Positions 33,514 through 45,212 of a DNA stretch of 64,000 bases are shown here, piece by piece. The first letter of the stretch is position 1, and each line of letters opens with the position of its first letter. Where the stretch lies: the NCBI GenBank assembly GCA_029215795.1, contig JARDYH010000003.1:104316609-104380608 (forward strand), given 5' to 3'. The notes beneath the pieces are model-generated. The model saw only the letters and a list, made by a program, of their open reading frames with translations, was not told where the DNA came from and did not search any database. Source of the DNA: Anniella stebbinsi (Eukaryota > Chordata > Lepidosauria > Squamata > Anniellidae). The position numbers and the translations under genes were made by a program.

Positions 33514-36405
33514 TACATATAGTGGAAATAATGGGTATATGCCTATGAATTTATAACACCAAGATCTTCTATTGAAAGCAAATTAAAATATCAGCAATAT
33601 TAAACTGACAAAACTAAACACAGGAAACTTGTATGTAAAATAGACACTTGTTTGTTTGTGTGTTTGCTTATTATACTTTTAGACCACATAATAACTAGAG
33701 TTCTCTGGGAAGTGTACCCGTGAATTAAAAACATAAAATGCAAACAATCAACCATTATTAAAACAGCACATAATAAAACCAAGATAAAACCAGCAGCAAA
33801 ACAATGCAGCACATAAAGCATGTTAACCCCTTTGCAGCAAATGGTTAGTGAGTGTGTTTAAACTGTGGTTATGTAGCCACCATGGTTAGAAATGGTTCAT
33901 ATGGCACACTTAGTTATGGTTCACATGATAGGCTAAGCCATAATGTTTAGTTTAAAATGCTTAACCATTGGGCTTAACATGTTGTCTGGTCACTATGTTT
34001 TATTGTGTTCTTGTATTTTATGGTTTAAAATTTGCTGCCTAACAAACTTTAGCTAATAGGCTTTTTCGAAAATAAATAAATAGTGTGGTGTACTCAGGGG
34101 AAAAGTGAGGAAAGGGTTAAATATCCTGCTGGGGGGGAGGAGAGATAGATAGACAGACAGACAGATGCTGTATATGTGTGTTTGCTTGTATATGTGGTAT
34201 TCTCCCCATATGGATTCACCCTTCCCAAATAATATCACCTGAAATGGGCTCAGGTGTGCTGTGGTTGTAAATTCTAAATTTTTAATTCTAATACCTAACG
34301 TCTTGCAAAACTTGGTTTACTTTCTCAAGTGTAATATTGTGCATGTTTTAATCAAAAGTAAAACCAGCAAATTATTTGATTATGATGACTTTAAGGCTTT
34401 GGGAAAAACAGACAGCCTTAGAATGACTTCAATGCTAATCATTAAAAGCAGCGGTACCCCCAAGATCCTCTAGTAAGCAAACGGTAGTGTTTTGTACTAA
34501 CAGCAATTATTAAATTGGTGGAGAAAACATGGGGTAATTTTTTTATGTTTAAAACGCTTAACACCTCAGTACGGTGTTTAGATTCCCAACGTATCTGCCA
34601 CCATCTTATTGCTATGTCAGTTTTACTACTATGTGAGCCAAGAGGACTAACTGATCATCACACAATCAAACATGGAATCACTGGTACTTTAGTAAGGTGC
34701 TTCCCAAACTAATATCTTATGCATGCTTTTTCTGAATTAAAATTGGTATAAATCTAGGAAAATTTGCTGCTCCTTTCTGCCAGCACAAAAAAAACAAAAC
34801 AAAGGGTAGTAAATCAGCTTATTTTCCAAACCAATCCGACTCAAGCCCATAGGAAGTCGTTCATCTTTGCCATCTGGAATACTTCACACATTTTAATCAA
34901 TATAAACACACAATTTACCAGATCCAATTAACTCAGTGAATAAATTAAAGCATATAGGACCAATCAACTATCCCTGCAATCCTCAACATATCTACTCAGA
35001 ATAAGCCCCATGGAGTTACATGGGACTTACCCCCAGGTAAGTGTGTATGGGATTGTAGTCTATACATTTAGAGACACTTTAGAAACATATAAAGAACATT
35101 CGAGTATGTAAATAATTGAAGTGCAACCAATAAATATATAATTTCAAAAGTTGCACTTACACATCACTGTATTTATAATGAAAAAATATCATTTAAGTCC
35201 AGGCATGGGGATGTCTTGTCTCTCCTCATGCACATTTACCCCCAAAGGAGATACCCCGGTAACAAATAGCAAAGGCTGAGGGGGAGGAAATAGGATTCTT
35301 GTGTGTGTTAATTTAAACAGGAAAGGTAGATGGAAACAAAAACAAATGAAACTGTATTCAAAGTAAAATCTGTATGCTCCGGGTCACCAGGGTTCTAACA
35401 CCTAACCTAAGAATGGGTGGGTATATCTGGGATAAAGGAAGGGAGGGCAGGAAAATGATGGAGTTTCATAGATAAGTTTGGTGGAATGAAAATAAACAAG
35501 AAATGAACAGGAAACTAGAACAAGATAGTCACATGGATTACGTTGGGTTGTGTCCCCTCCCCATTTCCATATGGATTCTATATGTCAGAGAAACTATTTT
35601 TCTTGGAAGGCCGGATAGAAACAAATTATGTATTTTTGAGCTTCGTATCATATTAAATCAATTCATTATTAAAATTCCTCTTGCTCTCAGTCACAGTTGG
35701 GTCCAATTATTTTGTTATATTGTGTGTGTGAATTAGCTCAACCAGTGTAAAGTGCCACAGCCTCAAACTGGCACCAGCCATGAGCAGCCAGACCCAGGCA
35801 TCTCCCTCTCCATGCCATCACAGTGGCTTGGCAGAGGACAGAACTGATGATCCTGCTTTCTGCTATTTCAGCACCACAAATGCAGATAATGCTGCTGCAG
35901 CTGCAACTTCAGAAAGTCCAGTGTCCTTCCACTTGGACTTATGAAGCTTCGTCGTTCTGGCCTGTGCCTCAGTCTAAGCAACTTGTTGCTCACATAAAGA
36001 CTGGGCTGCTTCAGAATGCCCTTACCTTCTTACTGGCTCAACTTAGGCTCCAGATCACCAGCCCTAACAAACACTTTTCGAAGTTTAATAGCTGGTAAAA
36101 AATAAATAAATAGAGATGTCCTACATACATGCTAGCTTTATTGTACAGAAACCATTTAAAATGGCCTCTGCGTGGTGTTTTATCCATGGCACTTCCTTAA
36201 TGTGTAGTGAGGGCTTTGCTTCATTCTTCCACAACATCACAAGAAACAACAGCAACATTGCTTGTTAGCCGGACGGGCCATGCGCATCCAGAAACACAAT
36301 AAAAACTCCTCTCAGCCAGAGGGAATAGCAAAAATACAGAGTGTTAGTAAAATAGCTAACAAGGGCAAGTTAAAACATCTTGTGATCCTGGACAATATTT
36401 GCTAA
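33514..36405. other. Long repeat-poor spacer
   Basis: This is the least repetitive stretch of the window. Features seen: a partly self-complementary 'accatggtta...taaccattg' area at 33840-34000, (GATA/GACA) tracts near 34145-34165, and a squamate interspersed motif at 34970-35060 (CTGCAATCCTCAACATATC ... GTATGGGATTGTAGTC). No exon with convincing coding character was found. Confidence 0.45.
34970..35060. repeat. Squamate interspersed repeat fragment
   Basis: The pattern 'gcaatcct...ctactcagaa...catgggacttacccccaggtaagtgtgtatgggattgtag' is shared with 54945-55045 and 22588-22675. It is likely an old SINE; I cannot name the family. Confidence 0.55.
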
Positions 36406-37665
36406 CATGTCATATTATATTGATAAGTTTAGTCTTTTATGGCGGCTAGTGACTTCCGTTTCTCCAGAGCCTATTTGACAAACTTGGCAGTCCTATGACA
36501 TATAGTAATCTGTACCAACCAATAATGTTAAAGTAATGCTTACAGGGGAGTTGTGATCAGACCCAACTATTAAGGGCTCAATATTGCTTCCTCAGCTCTG
36601 CATACAATGAGCACTCTGCTAGGAAGTGTACCATGTCCTCTACCTTGAGACAGCAGGCTGGACAATCTGGTTTCACACTATGGGGGACCTATAGCGTGTC
36701 TTTATCTCCATCAGCTGGAGTGAATTCAGTCTGCACCTAGTCATAAGCCATCTCCGCTCATATGAGGTGACAGAAGTCAAGTATGGGGGGACCTTCCCTG
36801 GGAAGGCAATAATACTTCTATAAATCATGTTGGAACGACTCCCAGCAGCGATGATCATTGCTGTCTGGATGTCAACATCATGCAGCCTTCTAAGGATCTC
36901 CTCCCTGGCACTATCGTAGCCCCTCACAAGTAGATATGTTTGCGAAAAGCCCAACTCAGAAATAGATATGCTTATCTTGTCTGCCCATGAGACTCTCCCC
37001 ATATCTTCATATGCTGATAAAACCAAGGGTGGGACCAGTTGAAACACTATCTTTAGCCAAAAGAAGATGGCTGCTTTTTGGACAAGCATTCCCACTGAAT
37101 GACAAGCTGTTTCTAATCGAACAATGGCCTTGGAGGTGGATCTAGGTACCCCGAGTACTCTGGATAAGAATTTATGCTGCGTTGACTCCAATGAGGTAAC
37201 ATCTGCATGTGCCCAGGCAGGTGCCCCATATAAAATCTGGGGGAGTAATTTACCTTTGTATAGCTCTATTAAGGGGGCTACCATCTTTCCACCTGGTCCT
37301 GCTGCAAAGTGAAGGATAGCATTGCCAGTTGCATTAGCTGTCAAGACTGTTGTTTTCAAATGCTCAGATCAGGACCCTGAACTTTAGAATGTCACTCCTA
37401 GATATTTGACCTGGTCAAGCAGGTGGCTATCTAGCTGCCATCAGTATTTCTTCCTCCTTTTGCCCAAAACTAAGATTTTAGTTTTATCATAGTTGACCAG
37501 AAGAGCTTCTCTCATACAATAAGAACTTAAAGCTCTTAGGAGTTTACGCATCTCCACCTAGGTGTATGACAGGACTCATTGGCAAAAACACAGAAAGATA
37601 GAATCAGAATATGCCCTGCATCTATTTCCTTACATATCTGTAAAGAAAGCTGAGCATTCTAGGAA
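36406..37665 (-). pseudogene. Non-LTR retrotransposon ORF2 C-terminal part, clade uncertain
   Basis: The minus-strand frame 37359-36673 (228 codons) carries LYKGKLLPQILYGAPAWAHA, TQHKFLSRVLGVPRSTSKAIV and VRLETACHSVGMLVQKAAIF, the post-RT region found in several LINE clades. Upstream in a broken frame is VNYDKTKILVF-like sequence (about 37510-37460), the block after the RT YADD motif. Downstream, past a stop, CPACCLKVEDMVHFLAEC (about 36668-36615) is a C-x2-C...H-x4-C knuckle. It differs from the L2, CR1 and L1 copies in this window. Stops and frameshifts make it inactive. Confidence 0.7.
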
Positions 37666-37745
37666 GATGACTGTACTATCTCTGAGGACACCAGTGGGCT
37701 GCATTTGACTTGGTGACTCACAAAGTATACATGAGTATACATATC

Positions 37746-37889
37746 AGACAAGCAACGTTAGGAGGGATTTGCACATTGTAAGAAACATTACTTTCTGCCA
37801 CCTTCTTAATACGAGTGATTTAAGCTGCAATTGTTTACCTACTTCCCTGGGTGTAAACGCCATTAAACCCAATAGGATTTACTTCTCAG

Positions 37890-37920
<31 letters not shown>

Positions 37921-38171
37921 GATTGTATTGTTACTCACGTGCAGTGTAATGTGCATAGTAGCTTCCATGGTCTCCACAGTACATTTTGAAGGTTCTGTGG
38001 TTGTGGACGTTGCTGCAATTGACCTGTGTGCCTCAGGCTTGACACACGTTAACCTGCTCATGCAAGTAAACAATTTTCATGAGTAAAGAAAACCACCAAA
38101 AGTAGCATGTGAAAATGACTCTATAATGGTTTGGTCAGGAATGTGCAAAACCCTCCTAATGTTGCTTGTCT
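37746..38171. mobile_element. Candidate TIR element, 32-bp inverted ends
   Basis: AGACAAGCAACGTTAGGAGG at 37746 onward and its counterpart ending at 38171 are inverted repeats of 32 bp with two mismatches. The 426-bp interior has an (AT)n tract and a fragment of the squamate interspersed motif (CCCAATAGGATTTACTTCTC). No TSD could be defined, so a local inverted duplication is the alternative. Confidence 0.5.
37890..37918. repeat. (TA)n microsatellite
   Basis: A pure TA tract of about 14 units. Confidence 0.95.
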
Positions 38172-38799
38172 TATGCAAACTTTGTACGTTTCTCAAAACT
38201 AGTCTGATATGTTGTCCAACCAGGGACCTCCAATCTTCTCTTCCCTGAGAGTACTGAAAGTACTTCAGTACTTCGCTGAAAGAATTGGCTTCCCTCACAA
38301 TTCCTCTCATGTTTTACCTGAAGGTGAACCAAACGTGTAAATTTGCTTTGAAATTCGCTTTACATGAAACTTTAGTGACACCTTGAATTTTGATGGAGTT
38401 TCATCCTGCTATGAAAAAAATCTAATTTTCTTATTTTACAACACAAATAGAAGTTTCTATATATGAATAATTTAACTGTGAGGTCAAGCTACATTTCCAG
38501 TCTTTCTTTAAAGAACAGAACTAAGGAGTGCCATATGGAAGTAGATGTGTTGTGAGTATTTCAATGTGATGAAGAGCAGCTGTTTTCTTGCTGCTTGCCA
38601 GTGGACAGCTGCCAAGCTCACCTGTCTCCATGGAGCCTGCAAAGAGAGTATCAGGTCTCCTTGAAATTCTATGGCTTGATTCTCTGGTTTCATAAACCAA
38701 TTGGCCTAGATCCATTGTTCACTTGTGACAACTCTTCCTCTTACTGCTGCACTGAGCAAGAAAACAGAGGCAATTGCTTGTTGAAATCAGCAAGTTCTA
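38172..38799. other. Unassigned spacer
   Basis: No gene or classified repeat was recognised. Confidence 0.35.
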
Positions 38800-38861
38800 A
38801 TTTTTCCACACTTTCTTTTTCTTTTTTAATGTCACAGGAAAAAAAAACTGTGTTTTGCCAG
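38800..38861. repeat. Long TSD, left copy (about 60 bp)
   Basis: ATTTTTCCACACTTTC...GTTTTGCCAG is repeated directly at 38946-39000 with several small differences. It flanks an 84-bp L2 tail fragment. Confidence 0.8.
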
Positions 38862-38945
38862 CAAGTTCTAATTTTGTAAACTGTCCAGAGAGCCTTGGCT
38901 GTTGGGCAGTATAAATATGTAATAAATATAAATAAATAAATACAT
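38862..38945 (+). mobile_element. Extremely truncated L2 tail insertion
   Basis: It consists almost only of the L2 tail: GTAAACTGTCCAGAGAGCC to an AATAAATA run. At its 5' edge, CAAGTTCTAATTTT copies sequence at 38791-38804, suggesting filler DNA at the junction. It is bounded by about 60-bp direct repeats. Confidence 0.82.
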
Positions 38946-39000
38946 ATTTTTCTACACTTTTTTTCTTTTTACAATCACAGAAAAAATACTGTTTTGCCAG
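38946..39000. repeat. Long TSD, right copy (about 55 bp)
   Basis: Right-hand counterpart of 38800-38861, ending GTTTTGCCAG. Length differences are in A and T runs. Confidence 0.8.
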
Positions 39001-39019
39001 GAGTTTTTTGAAAGAGCTC

Positions 39020-39304
39020 AAACCTTTCCAAGCTAAACTAGTGGATTAGCCTAGTGGAAGGATACCAGTGGCAGAGAGGAATGAGTGGTAATAGGAAGGG
39101 CCTTTTATGCCCAACCTGATTGATTGAATGTTCCTGGTCCACTGCCATGGAGCATGGGATTTGTAGCTTCCAATGCCTCTTGGGCCAATTTATTGGTAAC
39201 ATGAAAAATGTAATTCCTTTACACTCAAGCACCAATGGATGCTCCCAAAGATGTCCAGAACTGTCCAGGTCTTAAAGATAAGGTCCACAATACCTCTCCT
39301 GTTT
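39020..39304. repeat. 285-bp direct repeat, left copy
   Basis: Matches 41272-41556 with a single difference (G at 39088, C at 41340) by my reading. The two copies exactly flank the L2 insertion, so this is best read as a very long target-site duplication. The duplicated sequence itself is not a recognised repeat. Confidence 0.92.
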
Positions 39305-41271
39305 GGCTCCTGGGGGCTTTTACATGCTGGCCCCAAGGACGTGGTAGAACCATCTGAGGCCCGCTGTAATACATTTGCTGGGCACTTCCAGAATAAAATC
39401 TCTGGCATCCGTCAGGACTTAGACTCCAGTGTTATAGCAGATGAATCTAGTGATGTATCCAGAGCACAGGCTTGTCCTGTTTTCTTGGATGAGTTTCAGT
39501 TGGTGCAGCTCGAGGATGTTGACAAGGTGCTTGGACAGGTTCGTGCAACCACTTCCATATTGGATCCTTGCCCCTCTTGGCTAATAAAAGCTAGCAGGGA
39601 TGGAACAACTGGCTGGGCCAGGGAAGTGATTAATGCCTCTTTGCAAGAGGGAGTGGTCCCAGGCTTCCTGAAAGAGGCGGCAGTGAGACCACTCCTAAAG
39701 AAATCTTCCTTGGACCCTGAAAATCTTAATAACAACAGGCCAGTAGCAAATGTTCCATTCCTGGGCAAGGTCCTGGAGTGGGTGCTTGCGAGCCAGCTCC
39801 AGGCACTCTTGGATGAGACTGATTATCTGGATCCATTTCAGTCGGGTTTCAGGCCTGGTTTTGGTACAGAAACAGCCTTGGTCGCCCTGTATGATGACCT
39901 ATGTCGGAAGAAAGACAGGGGGAGTGTGACTCTGTTGATTCTCCTTGATCTCTCAGCGGCTTTCGATACCATCGACCATGGTATCCTTCTGGGACGACTG
40001 GCTGAGTTGGGAGTGGGAGGCACTGCATTGCAGTGGTTCCGCTCCTACTTGGTGGGTCGGCTCCAGAAGGTGGTGCTTGGGGAACATTGCTCGGCCCCGT
40101 GGATTCTCCAGTATGGGGTTCCGCAGGGATCAGTTTTGTCCCCCATGCTGTTCAATATCTACATGAAACCGCTGAGTGCAGTCATCCAGAGTTTTGGAGT
40201 GCGTTGTCATCAGTACGCTGATGACACGCAGCTCTATTTCTCCTTTTCATCTTCATAAGGTGAGGCTGTGGATGTGCTGAACCAGTGCCTGGCTGCGACA
40301 ATGGACTGGATGCGGGCTAATAAACTGAAACTCAATCCAGACAAGACTGAGACGCTGTTAGTGGGTGGTTCCGCTGACCGGATGGAGGGTGTTCAACCTG
40401 TTTTGGATGGGGTTGCACTCCCCTTGAAGGAGCGGGTTTGTAGCTTGGGGGTTCTCCTAGAACCATCTCTGTCACTTGAGGTGCAGGTGGCCTCAGTGGC
40501 ACGGAGTGCCTTCTACCAACTTCGGTTGGTGGCCCAGCTATGTCCCTATCTGGACAGGGATAACCTGGCTTCAGTTGTCCATGCTCTGGTAACCTCCAAG
40601 TTAGATTACTGCAATGCACTCTACGTGGGGCTGCCTTTGAAGGTGGTTCGGAAGCTGCAGCTTGTGCAAAATGCAGTGGCCAGATTGATAACTGGAACCA
40701 GTAGGTTCGAACATATAAGACCTACTCTGGCCCGCTTGCATTGGCTGCCTGTATGTTTCCGAGCCCGGTTCAAGGTGCTGGTTTTAACCTATAAAGCCTT
40801 ACACGGCTTGGGACCACAATACCTGATGGAACACCTTTCCCGACATGAACCTACCCGAACACTACGTTCAACATCTAAGGCCCTCCTCCGAGTGCCTCCT
40901 CCGAGGGAGGCTCGGAGGTCAGCAACAAGAGAGAGGGCCTTCTCTGTGGTGGCTCCCCAATTGTGGAACGATCTCCCCGACGAGGCCCGTCTGGCGCCAA
41001 CATTGTTATCTTTTCGGCACCAGGTCAAGACTTTCCTCTTCTCTCAGGCATTTGGCAATATCTGAGGAGCCTGGGTTTGTTTTGTTTTGTTTTTGTAGTT
41101 TTTGAAGTGTTGATGTGGTTTTTAAAAGTATAGATTGTGTGTATGTTGTGTGTTTTTGCTGTTTTAATTTTTGTATATTGTTTTTAATTGTTTTTAATCC
41201 TATGTAAACCACCCAGAGAGCTTCGGCTATGGGGCGGTATACAAATGTAATAAATAAATAAATAAATAAAT
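39305..41271 (+). pseudogene. Young L2-clade LINE, 5' truncated, one stop codon
   Basis: One reading frame runs from the left edge to the stop at 41063-41065, interrupted only by TAA at 40256-40258 just after the catalytic block. Order of motifs: KISGIRQDLD (linker), RPVANVPFLGKVLE (RT start), DPFQSGFRPG, LLDLSAAFDTIDHGILLGRL, GVPQGSVLSPMLFNIYM, CHQYADDTQLYF (YADD, catalytic aspartates present), NPDKTETLLVGG, SLGVLLEPSL, KLDYCNALYVGLPL, RLHWLPVCFRARFK and APQLWNDLPDEARLAP. Endonuclease and the 5' region are missing, so the copy cannot move alone. The 3' UTR ends GTAAACCACCCAGAGAGCTTC and (AATA)n. L2-type ORF2 normally also has an N-terminal endonuclease, as the inverted copy at 4.9-5.9 kb shows. 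Confidence 0.95.
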
Positions 41272-41556
41272 AAACCTTTCCAAGCTAAACTAGTGGATTA
41301 GCCTAGTGGAAGGATACCAGTGGCAGAGAGGAATGAGTGCTAATAGGAAGGGCCTTTTATGCCCAACCTGATTGATTGAATGTTCCTGGTCCACTGCCAT
41401 GGAGCATGGGATTTGTAGCTTCCAATGCCTCTTGGGCCAATTTATTGGTAACATGAAAAATGTAATTCCTTTACACTCAAGCACCAATGGATGCTCCCAA
41501 AGATGTCCAGAACTGTCCAGGTCTTAAAGATAAGGTCCACAATACCTCTCCTGTTT
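41272..41556. repeat. 285-bp direct repeat, right copy
   Basis: Starts directly after the (AATA)n tail of the L2 and ends at CTCCTGTTT, where the two copies diverge (left continues into L2, right into CATTTCCACC). Confidence 0.92.
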
Positions 41557-41579
41557 CATTTCCACCTCACAAGGGTACA

Positions 41580-41642
41580 TGAGCCCATTACAAGGCAGGC
41601 CTGAACTTCATAAAGGTTCAGGCCTTGCTTGTAAAGGGCTCA
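41580..41642. repeat. Strong hairpin
   Basis: TGAGCCCATTACAAGGCAGG and its partner ending GTAAAGGGCTCA form an imperfect stem of about 27 bp with a 9-base loop. No RNA gene is recognised. The following 'gggctgtttcgcacatcat' resembles the reverse complement of 47753-47770, suggesting a transposon end. Confidence 0.7.
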
Positions 41643-44445
41643 TTGGGCTGTTTCGCACATCATGATAAGCCTCCCTGAGAACAAGCCACCATGGATTGCT
41701 GGTGTCGACAGATGTTCAGACTCTTCAAGGCTTGTCATGGCGTATTTCCAACTTACTCTTCCACCCGCTCCCCGCATGTATCCCAGGGGTCTTTGTGGCA
41801 CAACTCCTCTATACTTCTGTTGTAATGAGTTTCTCTCCCTCCATCACCTGCGTTGACATATTTATATGCCATATCTTCAGAGTGGAGGGGGTAGGGGTCT
41901 TATCTTACATTTCAGGAAGAGGTGTGTGAGGGTTTTATTTATCTTCTTTCTTGCTTTTTTTTTTAAAAAAAAAAAGCCTCCTTGGCTTCTCCTCACAGCC
42001 TGTTCTTCTTCCTAGCACAATTATGCCTGTATCATGATTGACTTCCCTCTGGGTAAGTGTGCACATCCCCAATTCAGTACCATAGCAATTTGGGACTGGG
42101 AAGGATTTAAGCTTCCTCCTTCTGTTTTCATGCAGAAATCCCCCCTCAGGATTGTTTAAAAAGAGAAAGGGGGGGGGGAACCCAATTCTTTTCATTTTTA
42201 AACCATTCCCCACGTGAGGGGGGATTACAGCCTGAAAACAGGAATGGGAGAAGCTCAAAGCCTCTCTCCTGAATTGCCATGGTCCTGAATTGTCGGGGGG
42301 GGGGGCACGCTTATCCAGAAGTATGTCAATCACACTTATATGCGTAGCTGTGCTAACTCAACTGAAGGAGGATAAAGCCAGTCGCTGTCAAATGAAACAC
42401 TGAGCTGGAGCAGGAGAAGCAGAGAACGCTGCATGCAAGGAGCAGTCAGGTTTCTCATTGCCCTTGCTGAGTGCTGCTGTAGCCCTTTCAAATAAGCTAT
42501 GCAGAACCCACTCTGCCAGTTTCATATATCCAGACGAGCCTCACTGAAACAAGCCGCCCTAAACATCAAAGCAACAAGCCAATGGTTTTCAGGGTGGCTT
42601 GTTTGTGAAAACTCAACTACCCTGCGGAAACCATGCCAACCAGGTCACTGTAAGGCTGGAAATTACAAACAGAAGCAATTCGTTTTAAAACTCTTGCACT
42701 TTAAAAAATAAATGCCACCATCACTTCTTTAAACCTCACCTCCTGAATTAGTTAACAAACGATTAATTTGCTCTTGAATACTTCTAGCAGAGATTCTAAA
42801 TAAGTAATATAATTAAAGACATGCCAGCTTAAAGCATACAAATAATATTAAGGTGGTAAATGTAAGCAAGGATTCCTTTACACATTATGTAGCTCTCACC
42901 GCCAAAAGAAACCAAAAATTTGGGTATTATAATAATATGGAAGAACATTTGACATAAAACACAATCAGCATAACTAATTACAAATAAAAATAGTGTGACT
43001 GTCTGTACAATTCTTCTCTCTAAGGCTGGACGTTCCCTATCTCCTTGTAAAGCTAAAAACATTGGGTGAAATCCAGTTATTTTTTTTTCCACCAATGAAA
43101 CTACTTTTGTCAGCAGCACTGGAAAGGGCCCTACCCCCCCCCCCCTGCAATCCTCCCTACAGCTCCCTGTATGCCCTCAAAATGCCCTGGAGAGTTGATG
43201 GATCCTCCAGAGTAGATTTTCAGGGGGCCCAGAAGGCTGCAGCAGGGGAGGGGAGAGGGAGAAAGTCCCCCTGAGCTAGTGGATATCTGCTTCCATGATG
43301 GTGGGTTCCCCCGATTACCTGCATCAATTAGATAAAGCCAAAAGCAGGTATTCGAAAACATATGTATCATAAAGGAATGGGCTATCAAAGCCAGGATTTG
43401 TTGAGGTGCCCTGTCAAATTTACACTTGGTGCCCAATTCTAGTTTGTTGCTGCATGATGTTCAAAATGTCCCTTAGCTAGTTGTCTAATATGTGACAGTC
43501 AGGATGGGTGGGTGGGTGGGTTTAAAATCATTAAAAAGGAAGCCTACTCTAGAGTTAAAGTGCAGGAAGGACAGGGTTGTGCTCATGTGGCAGTCCAGTG
43601 GTTTCCAAATTATATTTTAGGGAACAGCATAGTTCTTCAGAAGTAGTGTTGTACTGAATTTTTACACTGAAAAAAAAATTAGGTATAAAGTCGCCGTTTG
43701 AGGGATGCAAACATTCCCTTGACAAAACTAGTGGTTGTTTTGTTGGGTGGGTAGGTATGCTAATTTGTAGCCCTGATATGCAGCTGTTTTGCATTTTTAA
43801 GGATTCGTTCTTCACTATATGATCCCAGCCAATCAGGGATTACTAGTGAATGTGAGACTCCCACAACACTATGTTGCATATTAGTTTGGCTACCTGACGA
43901 TGTCATTAAGAGCAAACAAAATCCTTGCATTGCCCTAAAATTGCCCTAATGCTGAAAGGGGGGGAGGGGCTGCATGCCATTGCTGATTCAACCAGGCCAA
44001 TGTTCCCTGTCTCACTTTGCCACAATTAGTGATGTCAGTGGAATCCACCTGCAGGTTGGAGCTTGGCAAGCTTTTGGCGACTCGACTCCCCCACACACAC
44101 ACACACACACACAGAGTCCGTTCTGACATTTGCCAGCTGGCCCAGCTCAGCCAGCACTGAGTCAGGCCAGTTGGTGGACCTTCTGCCTTTGCACAGCTGT
44201 GTGGCAGCAGGAGGGTGGATGGGAGGGAAGTTTCATGGCTGCTGTGTGCAAAGCCTCCTTAGGAGCCATTTGGGCACAGTGGTGGGATTGCTATGCTCAA
44301 GGGATCGCCTGGGAGGAGGAGAAACCTGTGGACCAGGGAGGGGGAGAAGGAGCCATTTGGCCACAACAGCAGGGGGTGGCAGTGGGGACTTCTGCCACTG
44401 GAACCAGCACCATGTACAACCCCCTTGCGCTCTCCTTGCCACTGG
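41643..44445. other. Unassigned spacer
   Basis: No gene is recognised. Seen: T/A homopolymers at 41955-41976, G-runs near 42170 and 42296, (GGGT)n at about 43505-43522, and (AC)n at about 44092-44113. Frames over the GC-rich 44.1-44.6 kb overlap on both strands and show no domain. Confidence 0.45.
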
Positions 44446-44735
44446 TAGGGTGACCAGATTTTGGAAACCAAAATCCAGGTCCAAAATGGCTGCCCAAAGG
44501 GGGCATGCCCACCAACATGTCCAGCCCCCAGGGGCGGGTTCCGCCCCAAGGGGCATGCCTACCCAAACATAGCCTTGGTTACATGTCTGATTTCACAGCA
44601 CACAATTAAGACAAACATGTATTTCCTTGTCTGAAAAGCTGTGTAGAAATAGTGAGTAGCTATAAAGACGTGGGGCAGATGTTAGACATCAACATTATAT
44701 ACATTTTGATATATACGTGAAATTGCTTTCAGGCA
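44446..44735. mobile_element. TAGGGTGACCAGATTTTGG element, left part
   Basis: It begins TAGGGTGACCAGATTTTGGA and continues with CCAACATGTCCAGCCCCCA and 'cttgtctgaaaagct'. The same blocks occur at 60150-60310 and 61046-61165, so this is a second copy of that family. The terminus matches the palindromic MITE TIR. No right end or TSD is resolved. Confidence 0.6.
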
Positions 44736-44935
44736 ACATGACTAGAATTTTATCAGGTGTCACTTGTATGCGTGCAGCAGCTGGTGAAATTCCTTCTTCA
44801 TCACAACAGTTAAAGCTGCACAAGCCATGCCTGGTGTGTACAGATATAAAAGAGGGCAGGGCTCCTGCAGCTTTAACTGTTGTGATGAAGAGGGAATTTC
44901 ACCAGGTTGGGTGGAAGGGGGACTCCACAAGGTCA
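44736..44935. mobile_element. Palindromic MITE remnant
   Basis: TATCAGGTGTCACTTGTATGC to 'ttaactgttgtgatgaaga' and 'gaatttcaccagg' is the central part of the palindromic MITE (subfamily of copy 6). It ends near GGTCACACTG at 44930 after a diverged stretch. Both outer ends are degraded. Confidence 0.65.
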
Positions 44936-45209
44936 CACTGTACAATAATCATAATCTCAAAGCCATACAGAAAAGTAATATTTGGAACTGAGCTGAAAGT
45001 TGTGACAGCGTGTACCCCTTTGCATGTAGAATAATAAGCAACAGCACCAAATCAGTTTTGGAGCCACGTTTTTTTATTACACAGCAACAAAGCAATGGTT
45101 GTGTTGATGGTGGGGAATCCACTTAACTAAGGCAAAAATAAAAATTCATTCACACACACACACACACACACACTCATCCAAGGTAAAATCATCATCATCA
45201 TCCACACAC
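44936..45209. other. Unassigned spacer with (CA)n
   Basis: A CA tract lies at 45149-45173 and a short ATC tract at about 45189-45200. Nothing else is recognised. Confidence 0.5.
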
Positions 45210-45212
45210 ATA

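Noticed and set aside
39239..41065. Intact, mobile LINE
   Set aside because: It lacks the endonuclease and 5' end and has an in-frame TAA at 40256.
44063..44572. Several long overlapping frames as a GC-rich gene
   Set aside because: Open frames on both strands are explained by GC-rich, stop-poor composition. Part of it is a transposon end (44446 on).
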